NCBI GenBank assembly: GCA_024641085.1
Contig: JAHEDT010000003.1
Location: 1 to 64,000 of the forward strand
DNA: 64,000 nucleotides
DNA from: Geobacteraceae bacterium
GTDB taxonomy: Bacteria; Desulfobacterota; Desulfuromonadia; Desulfuromonadales; BM103
Reading direction: 5' to 3'
Shown here: positions 27,103-36,907 of the stretch, piece by piece
How the letters are laid out: each line of letters begins with the position of its first letter
How positions within the stretch are numbered: position 1 is the first letter of the stretch
The notes under the pieces: generated by a model
The model's input: the letters and a program-made list of their open reading frames with translations, nothing else
Database searches by the model: none
What the model was told of the DNA's origin: nothing
Position numbers and translations under genes: made by a program

Positions 27103-28192
27103 TCATTTTAAAAGATACGCTTCGATAAAGCCGTCAAGATCGCCGTCGAGCACAGCGTCCGCATTGCCGACCTCATGTCCGGTACGGTGGTCCTTGACCA
27201 TGCGGTACGGGTGGAGTACATACGAACGAATCTGGCTGCCCCAGGCTATCTCCTTCTTTTCACCGGCCAAAGCTTCGGCGGCGTTCTCCTTCTTTTCCAG
27301 CTCCATTTCGTAGAGCCGTGCCTTGAGTTGTTTCATGGCTGTTGCACGGTTCTTGTGCTGGGAACGCTCGTTCTGGCAACTGACCACGATACCGGAGGGG
27401 ATATGGGTGATGCGGATTGCCGAGTCGGTCTTATTGACATGCTGACCACCGGCGCCACTGGCCCGGTAAGTGTCTACCTTAAGGTCTTTGTCAAGGATTT
27501 CGACATCAACATCGTCAGACAGTTCCGGGAACACGAACACCGAGCAGAAAGAGGTATGCCGGCGGGCATTGGAGTCGAAGGGCGAGATGCGCACCAGTCG
27601 ATGGATCCCCTTTTCGGCTTTCAGGTACCCATAGGCATAGGCACCGTCGACCGTGAAGGTCACTCCCTTGGCGCCAGCCTCGTCTCCAGGCTGATATTCG
27701 GTGATTTCGGCCTTGAAGCCCTTGCGCTCGCACCACCGCAGATACATCCTCAAAAGCATTTCGGCCCAGTCCTGGGCCTCGGTGCCACCGGCACCGGCAT
27801 TGATGCTGACGATGGCACTGTTGGCATCATGTTCGCCTGAAAGCATGCGGGCAAACTCCATCTGCCCGATTCTTTTTTCCAGATCGTGCAGCAAGCCGCG
27901 AACTTCCACCAGTGTCTCTTGGTCCTCGCTCTCTTCGCCGAGTTCGATCAGAACCTGGACATCCTCCAGGTCATGGTCGGCTGCCGCCCAGTCCGTCACC
28001 AGCTTCTGCAGCAGGGTCCTTTCTTTCAGGACCTCCTGGGCACGCTCGTTATTATTCCAGAAATCGGGCCTGGCAACCTCAGCTTCCAGCTCTGCGACCC
28101 GCTCACGCTTGCTGTCGATGTCAAAGATACCTCCTCAGCTCAGCGAGCTTGTCCCGGAGGCTTTTCATCAGTTCTATTTCTTCGCGAAACAT
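27103..28192 (-). CDS. prfB: Peptide chain release factor 2, with programmed +1 frameshift
   Basis: RF2 ends translation at UGA and UAA. The gene is in two frames: ATG at 28192 to the CTT codon at 28126-28124 (23 codons), then, after skipping one T at 28123, GAC at 28122-28120 and on to the stop at 27103, giving 362 residues, the usual RF2 length. The protein carries SPF (RISPFDSNARRHTSF), the stop-codon recognition motif of RF2, and GAGGQHVNKTDSAIRITH with the catalytic GGQ. Reading only the downstream frame would give a falsely short protein starting inside the N-terminal domain. It lies between lnt and lysS. Confidence 0.97.
28120..28135 (-). promoter_or_regulatory. RF2 autoregulatory frameshift site
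   Basis: On the minus strand the sequence reads AGG AGG TAT CTT TGA C: an internal Shine-Dalgarno element (28135-28130), a slippery CTT and an in-frame UGA (28123-28121) followed by C. This is the classical prfB recoding signal; slow UGA decoding when RF2 is scarce lets the ribosome slip +1 and make full-length RF2. Confidence 0.95.
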
Positions 28193-28375
28193 CAAGGACT
28201 CCCAAAGTGGATATTCGAACGGCGAATTATAACCGCAGACAGCGTACGTAACAAGGAAACTTCATGGATGAAAAGATTTTTCCTTAAATCCAGCGCCCTG
28301 CGGGCTCGCAACGCGGAACCATGAAGAGTAGGGTCGGGGGCAGGCACCGGCAAGAGCCGCCTGCTCCCGGGAATC

Positions 28376-29896
28376 TCACAAGAACCGTCGGCGCGTCTGC
28401 AGCAGCCAGATCAGACTGATCAGTAAGAACGCTCCCGGGATCAGGTCCCCCATGTGAGAATAGAGCCCCGGCCGGGCACCCAGCCCGACCTTGCCGACCA
28501 GAAAGGTTTTCTCGAAAAGCTGGCTCTGCTCGACGATCCTCCCGGACGGTGCAATAAAAGCTGAAATCCCGGTATTCGCCGCCCGGGCCAGCCAGACCCG
28601 ATTCTCAACGGCTCGGAAGCGGGCCATCGCCAGATGCTGCCATGGTGCCGACGACTTGCCGAACCAGGCATCGTTGGTGATATTGATCAGGAGGTCGCTT
28701 CCCTGGCGGACAGACTCGCGGGCCAGTTCCGGGAAAATGACTTCGTAGCAGACCAGGACTCCCAGTTGATGGCCCTTCAATGGCAGGGGGTTGATCTCTC
28801 CGGGCGAATAATCGCCGATGCCGGCAACCAGTTTATTGACGAAGGGCAGGAAGCTGCCGAGCGGGACGTACTCTCCGAATGGGACCAGGTGGATCTTGTC
28901 GCTGCGTCCCAGCAGTTGTGCGTCGGGTGAAAGGAGGAATGCACTGTTGAGATAACGCATTCCGCCCGGATCTCTGAGATAAGCCGGGCTGCCGAACAGC
29001 AGGGCTGCGGCAGTTTCCCTTGGCAGCTCTGAGACCAATTTCACCAGCGGCCCCCCGTCCTGGAAATAAAACGGCATGGCGGCTTCAGGCCAGATGAGCA
29101 GGTCGCGCGCTCCGGCGCGTTCAGCCCGCAGTGAGAGGTCACGATAGATTTTTACCGTGTTGACCTGATTTTGCGGACGCCATTTGAGTTCCTGGGGGAT
29201 GTTCCCCTGAATAACGGCCGTTTGCAGGGAATCGGTGCGCCATTCGAGGTTTTGTTGCAGACACCAATAGCCGTAGCCGTAATTGAGCAGCAGCAGGAGG
29301 GCTGTGACCACCAGGGCTTTGCCAGGAAGCTTTCGAGAAAATCCGCGTTGCCGGGTCAACAGGACCTCGCCAATGGCAGCATTGCATAACAGGAGCAGGA
29401 AGCTCAGGCCATAGACACCGAACAGGTCGGCCGACTGGATTACCGGCAGCCAGGCGTGCTGGGAATAACCAAGCGTGGCCCACGGGAAACCGGTCAACAG
29501 AAATTCGCGCAGAAATTCCAGGGCCACCCAGAGAACCGGCAAGGTCAATGCATAGGGATAGTTCCGAAACTCTTTGAGACGACAGGCCGCCCAGGTTGCC
29601 GACCCCCAGTAAAGGGCCAGGTAGCCGGCAAGAGCCAGGTAGAGCAGGAAAGAGCCCACCCACGGCAGATGGCCATAGGTGGTCATGACGATATTGACCC
29701 AGTACAGGCTTGCCGCGAAAAAAACCACTCCGGCAACAAATCCACTCTTGAACGGCCGGCTCTGCATCACCAGCACCAGCGGGACCAGACCGAACCAAGC
29801 CAGGAAACCGTAGTCCGGGCGAGGGAGAGAACATGCCAGCAAAAGACCGGACAGGGCGCTGGCCCAGGTTACTTTGTCAGGCAGAAAACGACGCAT
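28376..29896 (-). CDS. lnt: Apolipoprotein N-acyltransferase
   Basis: Lnt adds the third acyl chain to the N-terminal Cys of lipoproteins in the inner membrane. The 506-residue protein has about six N-terminal membrane helices (to about residue 200) and a C-terminal nitrilase-like domain with the catalytic Glu in LLIWPEAAMPF, Lys in KIHLVPFGEYVPL and Cys in VLVCYEVIFPELAR. The ATG at 29896 (MRRFLPDKVTWASALSGLLL) lies 1 base past the corC stop and fits the family start; upstream in-frame codons overlap corC. A GC-rich hairpin follows the stop (about 28333-28370) without a T-run, in a 183-base gap before prfB. Confidence 0.95.
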   Translation of the reverse strand: MRRFLPDKVTWASALSGLLLACSLPRPDYGFLAWFGLVPLVLVMQSRPFKSGFVAGVVFFAASLYWVNIVMTTYGHLPWVGSFLLYLALAGYLALYWGSATWAACRLKEFRNYPYALTLPVLWVALEFLREFLLTGFPWATLGYSQHAWLPVIQSADLFGVYGLSFLLLLCNAAIGEVLLTRQRGFSRKLPGKALVVTALLLLLNYGYGYWCLQQNLEWRTDSLQTAVIQGNIPQELKWRPQNQVNTVKIYRDLSLRAERAGARDLLIWPEAAMPFYFQDGGPLVKLVSELPRETAAALLFGSPAYLRDPGGMRYLNSAFLLSPDAQLLGRSDKIHLVPFGEYVPLGSFLPFVNKLVAGIGDYSPGEINPLPLKGHQLGVLVCYEVIFPELARESVRQGSDLLINITNDAWFGKSSAPWQHLAMARFRAVENRVWLARAANTGISAFIAPSGRIVEQSQLFEKTFLVGKVGLGARPGLYSHMGDLIPGAFLLISLIWLLQTRRRFL

Positions 29897-29897
29897 G

Positions 29898-30749
29898 CTA
29901 TTCTTCAGCCGTGGCATCCGTCTCACGCCAGATACGGACCATGCCGATCTTGCGCTCGTCGGACTCTTCAACCATCATAACCAGGCCGTTGTCGACGATT
30001 TTTTCACCCGCCGTCGGCACGCTGCCCAACAGGTGGAAGAGGTAGCCGCCGACCGTATCGAATTTCTCCCGCGGGATGACGATATTGTAATATTCCTCCA
30101 GCTCTTCCACGTTGGCCCGTCCATCCACCAGGAGAGTGCCGTCCTCCTGCAGCTGGACCAAAGGGACTTCGAGATCGTATTCATCCTGGATGTCACCCAC
30201 AATCTCTTCAAGCAGGTCTTCAATCGTGATCAGTCCGGAGGTCCCGCCATACTCGTCGACAGCTATTGCCATGTGGACCCGCCGGGTGCGAAAATCCATC
30301 AACAGATCTTCGATCCGCTTGGTCTCTGGAATAAAATAGGGTGTGCGCATCACATCGCTGAGCTTCAGGGCGTCATCGCTGGCCCCCCAGTTGCGCAACA
30401 GATCCTTGGCATACACAACCCCGACAATCTGGTCCATCGATCCCTCGTAAAGGGGAACCCGGGAATGGCCGGAACGGATGATCAACTCGAGAAACGTGCT
30501 GAGCCTTGCATCCGCCGGGCAGCAGACCATGTCGGTACGCGGCACCATGACTTCACGCACGATGGTATCGCCAAACTCGAAGATCGACTGCAGCATGTCT
30601 CCCTCGGACTCGTTGAGGATACCTTCTTCTTCTGAGCTGTTAATCGCTTCCTGCAGCTCCTTTTCAGTCAAGGCGCGGGTCCGCCCGCGAATAATTCGGC
30701 TCAATGCCGAAGTCCACGAACCGCGACCGGGGTGATTACCCTTTTCCAC
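29898..30749 (-). CDS. corC: CBS-pair CorC/HlyC-family protein
   Basis: The 283-residue soluble protein has VREVMVPRTDMVCCPADARL starting a CBS pair (residues about 65-190, including GHSRVPLYEGSMDQIVGVVY) and a C-terminal CorC_HlyC domain (about 205-280, KFDTVGGYLFHLLGSVPTAG). In E. coli CorC/YbeX modulates Mg/Co efflux and lies in ybeZ-ybeY-ybeX-lnt; the same order occurs here (phoH, ybeY, corC, lnt), which supports the name. No membrane domain is present. The start is GTG at 30749 with GGGAG about 9 bases upstream. Confidence 0.92.
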   Translation of the reverse strand: MEKGNHPGRGSWTSALSRIIRGRTRALTEKELQEAINSSEEEGILNESEGDMLQSIFEFGDTIVREVMVPRTDMVCCPADARLSTFLELIIRSGHSRVPLYEGSMDQIVGVVYAKDLLRNWGASDDALKLSDVMRTPYFIPETKRIEDLLMDFRTRRVHMAIAVDEYGGTSGLITIEDLLEEIVGDIQDEYDLEVPLVQLQEDGTLLVDGRANVEELEEYYNIVIPREKFDTVGGYLFHLLGSVPTAGEKIVDNGLVMMVEESDERKIGMVRIWRETDATAEE

Positions 30750-30806
30750 CAGAATACACTCCCTTCAGACAGCTGTTCTCAAGCCGGCGACCGGAATGGC
30801 CACGGC

Positions 30807-31520
30807 TTAATGAAAAACCATGTGTATAAACAAAGTTGTCAGGATGCCGAGCAAACTGCCGGCAAAAATTTCCGCAAAGTTATGAACGCCGAGCAAAACC
30901 CTACTTTGTGCCACCAGCGCAGCCAGCAACCAGGCCAGGAGGATGACCAATAGCCCGACATTGGCAAACGCAAGCGATGTCGCAATCGAAAAGGCGACAC
31001 CGGCATGACCGCTCGGCATCCCTCCTTGCAGCGGCGTACCCCGGCCGATTCGTGCCTTGACCAAGATCACCAGGAGCACGACAACGACGACCGAGATAAC
31101 GGCCAGGTCTCCGGTTGACTTCATGAAATCCTGGCTACCGTCGATCTCCGCGGCAAAAATATGCCTGGATACGGCCAGGTAACCGAGTATCAGGGCACCG
31201 CTGCTGGCCAGGAGCACTGCACCGGCAGCAACATCTTTGGCGCGTTGGGCAAGGGGGTGGAAATCGGGGGTGACCAGGTCGACGACCACTTCGATGGCGG
31301 TATTCACAAGTTCAGCGAACAGGACCAGAATAATGGCGAGGGCCAGCAGGGCAAATTCGTGCAGGGAGATATCCATGGCCAGCGCCCCGATCAGGACGAC
31401 GATAGCCGCGACCAGATGAAAAAGCATGTGGCGCTGGGTGTTGACCGCCCAGAGAATCCCCTCGATCGCGCAATTCAGGCTGCCGATAAATCCACCGGGT
31501 CTGACAGGCTCGCCTTTCAT
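30807..31520 (-). CDS. Diacylglycerol kinase - PAP2 phosphatase fusion
   Basis: This 237-residue membrane protein joins two domains. Residues about 5-110 match prokaryotic DgkA/UdpK kinase: GSLNCAIEGILWAVNTQRH, and FAELVNTAIEVVVDLVTPD with the conserved ELxNTAIE catalytic motif. Residues about 130-237 match PAP2 phosphatase: GGMPSGHAGVAFSIATSLAF (PSGH motif) and SRVLLGVHNFAEIFAGSLLG (third motif with the catalytic His, but Glu where Asp is usual). The kinase likely phosphorylates undecaprenol or diacylglycerol; the phosphatase may act on the matching lipid phosphates. The ATG at 31520 overlaps the ybeY stop as ATGA. Confidence 0.92.
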   Translation of the reverse strand: MKGEPVRPGGFIGSLNCAIEGILWAVNTQRHMLFHLVAAIVVLIGALAMDISLHEFALLALAIILVLFAELVNTAIEVVVDLVTPDFHPLAQRAKDVAAGAVLLASSGALILGYLAVSRHIFAAEIDGSQDFMKSTGDLAVISVVVVVLLVILVKARIGRGTPLQGGMPSGHAGVAFSIATSLAFANVGLLVILLAWLLAALVAQSRVLLGVHNFAEIFAGSLLGILTTLFIHMVFH

Positions 31521-31972
31521 CCGGGCAGGAACTCCTCGCAAATCAGTGCGAATATCTCTCGTTCTTTGGCTTCCATACGCTCAGCATCGTCTGGCGTTCC
31601 ACGCTCGTGGTCATAGCCTAGCAGGTGGAGAATGCCATGCAGCAGGAGGAAATACAACTCGCTCTCGAAGGAGGTTTGAGCCTCGCAGGCATCACGGGCC
31701 GCCGTCTCCGCCGAAATCACCACGTCGCCGAGCAGTTCCGGTTGCACGCCTCCCCCCTCGCCTTCCTGCATGGCAAAGGAGATCACGTTGGTCGGACGGT
31801 TTTTCCCCAGGTAGTCACGGTTGATCTCCTGAATCGTTGCGTCATCGACGATTAGAATCGACAATAGGCCATCAGGACATGCCGAGGCGCTTAAGATCTT
31901 CCGTGCTACTTTTCGCAGGAGGATTTTGTTGATCTTTTGCCCGGTCTGACGATTTTCGATCGCGATCTTCAT
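31517..31972 (-). CDS. ybeY: Endoribonuclease YbeY (rRNA maturation factor)
   Basis: YbeY is a zinc-dependent endoribonuclease for 16S rRNA 3'-end maturation and ribosome quality control. The 151-residue protein ends with the zinc motif LLHGILHLLGYDHERGTPDD (HGxLHLxGYDH) and has the conserved INRDYLGKNRPTNVISFAM. The ATG at 31972, with AGGAG 5 bases upstream, fits the family N-terminus (MKIAIENRQTGQ). It lies about 100 bases inside the 3' end of the PgpH-type gene, read in another frame. The downstream DgkA-PAP2 gene overlaps by four bases. Confidence 0.95.
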   Translation of the reverse strand: MKIAIENRQTGQKINKILLRKVARKILSASACPDGLLSILIVDDATIQEINRDYLGKNRPTNVISFAMQEGEGGGVQPELLGDVVISAETAARDACEAQTSFESELYFLLLHGILHLLGYDHERGTPDDAERMEAKEREIFALICEEFLPG

Positions 31973-34247
31973 CTCTGCTCCTGGAACTCTTTTCACTGGT
32001 GCGTTCCTTGCTGACCGGTTCAGGATAATCGACCCGGTAGTGGAAGATGCCGCCCAGTACAAGGTTGAAACTTTTGGCAATATTGTGGATATCCTTGAGA
32101 GTCAGCTCGCACTCATCGAGTTGGCCGTCGATAAAAATATTATTGATGATCTTCTGTACCATCCCCTGGATGCGGGCCGGGGTGGGGTCCGCCAGGGTCC
32201 GGCTTGCGGCTTCAATCACATCAGCGAGCATGATCAAGGCAGCTTCACGGGTCTGCGGCTTGGGCCCGGGATAGCGGTAGTCCCGTTCATTGATCTGCTC
32301 AACCTCCGGATCAGCCTTGCTCTTCGCCCGATCGTAGAAAAACTTCATCAGGCTGGTACCGTGATGTTGACGGATAATATCGGTCAGGGCCTTGCCAAGT
32401 CGGTTCTCACGAGCCATTTCGGCGCCGTCTTTGACATGGGCCATGAGGATCAGGGCACTCATCGACGGAGCCAGCTTGTCGTGCCGATTTTCCTGGCCAC
32501 CAATGTTTTCGATGAAATAAAGCGGCTTTTTGATCTTGCCAATATCATGATAATAGGCGGCAACCCTGACCATCAGAGGGTTCACGCCGATATTCTCGGC
32601 AGCGGCTTCAGCAAGGTTGCCGACAATGATGGAATGGTGGTAGGTCCCCGGCGCCTGCACCATCAGATCACGCAGGACCGGGTTGTTCATGTTGGCCAGT
32701 TCCAGCAGCTTGATATTGGTCGTATAACGGAAGATCGACTCCACCAGAGGGACGATCCCGGTCACCATGACAGCGGCCACCAGGCCCCCGGCAAAACCGA
32801 AACTCAGCTTGTAGATCAGCTGCAGGTCGAATGGCCGTGTGGTCATGAGATGCAGAGCGAAAATCAGCATGAAATTGAACATGCCGAGACGCAGTCCGGC
32901 ACGGAACAGTGAGGACCGCTCGGTGACATGGCGAACCCACTGGGCCCCGGCAAGGCTGCTCATAAAGACAAAAACCATGATCGCAAAGCTGTTGCCGAAC
33001 AGACTGCCAGTAACAATCGCCGCGAGGATAGCGAAGACCAGGCAAATTTCCGAATTTAGAACGATGCGCACCAGCATGGTGCCGACGGCGACCGGGAATA
33101 TATAGTAGTAGGAATTCTGTTCGACATAAGGGAACGCACTGCCCAGGGCCGCGGAGATGAAGATACAGATCTTCAGGGCCAGGATGTGAGTGACGAAGAC
33201 CGTCGCCAGAAACAACAGGTCGCGGTTTTCCGGATGATACTTGCGAATGTTACGGCGGGCAAAACTGTGGGCAAAATAGATCAGCAGAAAACAGCTGAGC
33301 AGCATTCCCGAGGCGTTGCGCCAGAGCGAAACGATATTGCTCTCGTCGTGCAGTGCCTCAAAACGCTTGAGCTGATCAGGGGTTATGCGATCCCCCTCCC
33401 GCACGATCATCTCCCCCTTCTTGACCTGGATCAGGACCGGCTTGACGTCCTCCCGAGCCGATTGCCTGCGCGCCTCGGTCTCGTTCTGGTTGAAAGAGAT
33501 GTTCGGCCGCAGCAAAGGCAACAGCAGCTCCCGCAAGGCCGTCTGTTGATTGGCCGGCAAGTCTGACTCGCCAACAACCTTCTTCAGCAGGTCCTGAAGC
33601 TGCCCGAGTCCAATGACCTCTTCGCGATCGCTGTCAACGACTTCGTCCTGCGAATTGAGACTGCGAAAGATCACACCCTTGGCGCGGTCCGACTCAAACA
33701 GGTTGAGATTACCGGCAATCTTCTGGCGGTAGATTTTCGTCATGACCAGCGCAACGCGCGACTTGATATCGCCCCGAACGGCAAGTTCCCGTAAAGCCCT
33801 GAAGCCCTTGGGGTCTGTTTTGATGCCGAACCCGGACTCCAGCCCGGCGATCTTCTGGGCTTCAGTGGACTCCTGGTCGTAAGTACTGCGTAACGAGGCA
33901 AGAATCTGTTCCACCTGCCCCGCAATCAGCGTACCGGCAACCGGGTCGTAGTCATAAAGATTGGCAACGGCCTTTTCCGCTTCGGCGCGTTTCTGTGCCG
34001 ACAGGTCATCGTCCGGGATCAGGATGTCGCGCGGGGCCTTGATGTCGCGCGGCGAGATGTCGCCTGGGGAGAATGTGGTGGGCGTCAACGCGCCTTTCGG
34101 CACAATGATAAACGTCAGCGCTACCACCAGAAGGAACAGCAGCAGATACCGCTGGAATTTTTCGTCACCACCCTGGCGCTGCGGTCTCGTCAACCGGGAC
34201 AACGGCTTAGGTGGTGCGGGCTCAGGTTTACGTTCACTTTTAGGCAT
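31872..34247 (-). CDS. PgpH-type 7TM HD-domain hydrolase (probable c-di-AMP phosphodiesterase family)
   Basis: The 791-residue membrane protein has one N-terminal helix (about 31-50), an extracytoplasmic 7TMR-HDED-like domain (about 55-315), about seven membrane helices (about 320-520) and a cytoplasmic HD domain with APGTYHHSIIVGNLAEAAA, VRVAAYYHDIGKIKKPLYF and IRQHHGTSLMKFFY. In Listeria PgpH this architecture hydrolyses c-di-AMP; whether this bacterium makes c-di-AMP is not shown by the window. The last 45 or so residues are a charged disordered tail, mostly encoded where the gene overlaps ybeY. It lies between phoH and ybeY, as in Geobacter-like genomes. Confidence 0.92.
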   Translation of the reverse strand: MPKSERKPEPAPPKPLSRLTRPQRQGGDEKFQRYLLLFLLVVALTFIIVPKGALTPTTFSPGDISPRDIKAPRDILIPDDDLSAQKRAEAEKAVANLYDYDPVAGTLIAGQVEQILASLRSTYDQESTEAQKIAGLESGFGIKTDPKGFRALRELAVRGDIKSRVALVMTKIYRQKIAGNLNLFESDRAKGVIFRSLNSQDEVVDSDREEVIGLGQLQDLLKKVVGESDLPANQQTALRELLLPLLRPNISFNQNETEARRQSAREDVKPVLIQVKKGEMIVREGDRITPDQLKRFEALHDESNIVSLWRNASGMLLSCFLLIYFAHSFARRNIRKYHPENRDLLFLATVFVTHILALKICIFISAALGSAFPYVEQNSYYYIFPVAVGTMLVRIVLNSEICLVFAILAAIVTGSLFGNSFAIMVFVFMSSLAGAQWVRHVTERSSLFRAGLRLGMFNFMLIFALHLMTTRPFDLQLIYKLSFGFAGGLVAAVMVTGIVPLVESIFRYTTNIKLLELANMNNPVLRDLMVQAPGTYHHSIIVGNLAEAAAENIGVNPLMVRVAAYYHDIGKIKKPLYFIENIGGQENRHDKLAPSMSALILMAHVKDGAEMARENRLGKALTDIIRQHHGTSLMKFFYDRAKSKADPEVEQINERDYRYPGPKPQTREAALIMLADVIEAASRTLADPTPARIQGMVQKIINNIFIDGQLDECELTLKDIHNIAKSFNLVLGGIFHYRVDYPEPVSKERTSEKSSRSRDEDRDRKSSDRAKDQQNPPAKSSTEDLKRLGMS

Positions 34248-34276
34248 AGCTCTATCCTGTTGCCCTGGCAGTCCGA

Positions 34277-35242
34277 CTAGCCCGGCTTGTGGGCATCATA
34301 AGCCCTGACAATCGCCTGGACAATCGGATGCCTGACCACATCCATATCGGTAAAGCGCACAAAGCGAACGCCATCGACATGCCCCAGGACATCCATCGCC
34401 TGAACCAGCCCGGAGATACGGCCTCCAGGCAGGTCGATCTGGGTAACGTCGCCGGTGATCACGGCCCGGCTGCCGAAGCCGAGTCGCGTCAGGAACATTT
34501 TCATCTGTTCCGTGGTGGTATTTTGAGCTTCATCGAGAATCACGAAGGCGTCATTGAGCGTCCGCCCGCGCATGAAGGCCAGAGGAGCGACCTCGATCAC
34601 CCCGTGATCAATCAGCGCCTGACCACGATCGAAATCCATCAGGTCGTACAGCGCATCGTAGAGAGGACGTAGATACGGATTGACCTTTTCGGCGATATCA
34701 CCCGGCAGGAAACCAAGTTTTTCACCGGCTTCTACCGCCGGACGCACCAGGACGATCCGGCTGATTTCCTTCTTTTTCAGCTGAGAGACCGCCATGGCCA
34801 TGGCCAGGTAAGTCTTGCCGGTCCCGGCCGGCCCGATACCGAAAACCACATCGTTGCGGCGCATGGCATCCAGGTAGGCTTTCTGGGCCAGTGATTTGGG
34901 GGCGATGGCCTTGTTGCGTGATGAAACGGTTACGGTATCGAGGAAGATATCAGCAAGACTTGCCGTGCGATCCATACTCAGGATACGTTCGGCATACTCG
35001 ATATCAGGGGGCCTGAGCGGAAAACCCTTCTCCAGTAAACCGGCCAGCTCTTCCAGCATGCGAACCGCAAGGGCCAGCTTCTCACCGGCACCTTCCAGCA
35101 GTGCTGTGGTGCCTTTTGAACTGAGGCGGACTCCGGTGAGTCGCTCGATTTGCTGCAGATGCCGATTCTGCTGGCCGAACAGGGCATGGGCCAGCTTAGG
35201 GTCAGTCGGCTCGTAACTTTGCCGTTGTATGTTATCGTCCAA
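34277..35242 (-). CDS. phoH: PhoH-like ATPase
   Basis: A cytoplasmic P-loop ATPase of 321 residues with GIGPAGTGKTYLAMAMAVSQ (Walker A), DAFVILDEAQNTTTEQMKMF (Walker B) and LTRLGFGSRAVITGDVTQID (sensor region). The N-terminal 100 residues include a KH-like nucleic-acid-binding region (LSSKGTTALLEGAG). YbeZ/PhoH proteins are encoded with ybeY and are thought to help it in RNA processing. The start is TTG at 35242. It is divergent from eno, with 195 bases between the two starts. Confidence 0.92.
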   Translation of the reverse strand: MDDNIQRQSYEPTDPKLAHALFGQQNRHLQQIERLTGVRLSSKGTTALLEGAGEKLALAVRMLEELAGLLEKGFPLRPPDIEYAERILSMDRTASLADIFLDTVTVSSRNKAIAPKSLAQKAYLDAMRRNDVVFGIGPAGTGKTYLAMAMAVSQLKKKEISRIVLVRPAVEAGEKLGFLPGDIAEKVNPYLRPLYDALYDLMDFDRGQALIDHGVIEVAPLAFMRGRTLNDAFVILDEAQNTTTEQMKMFLTRLGFGSRAVITGDVTQIDLPGGRISGLVQAMDVLGHVDGVRFVRFTDMDVVRHPIVQAIVRAYDAHKPG

Positions 35243-35287
35243 GGAGACAGCCTTTTGTGTTTTTGGAATTCAAGCTGTTTAAAATAG

Positions 35288-36724
<1,437 letters not shown>

Positions 36725-36751
36725 TGGTGGATTTGTATAACTGGAACAAAC

Positions 36752-36788
36752 ACGGGAGTGCCCCAAAAGGGCACTCCCGTTTATATTT
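36752..36788 (+). terminator. Intrinsic terminator after eno
   Basis: A perfect 12-bp stem (36752-36763 with 36769-36780, ACGGGAGTGCCC and its complement) encloses a 5-base loop and is followed by TTATATTTA. It lies 28 bases after the eno stop. The opposite strand has only a weak T-run (GTTTGTT), so it acts mainly on the plus strand. Confidence 0.9.
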
Positions 36789-36907
36789 ACGCATGCAAGA
36801 TCAAGGCAGCAGGACCGGCCTGAAGCCGTCTTTTTATTTTCCCAGTACCCCTGGGCAGGAAGATCTCAGGCTTCCCCCGGTCGCTCGTGCCACAACCGGC
36901 ATCCTGT

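Noticed and set aside
28333-28370. GC-rich hairpin after lnt as an intrinsic terminator
   Set aside because: The stem is good (one wobble pair) but neither strand has a T-run after it; transcription into prfB is likely.
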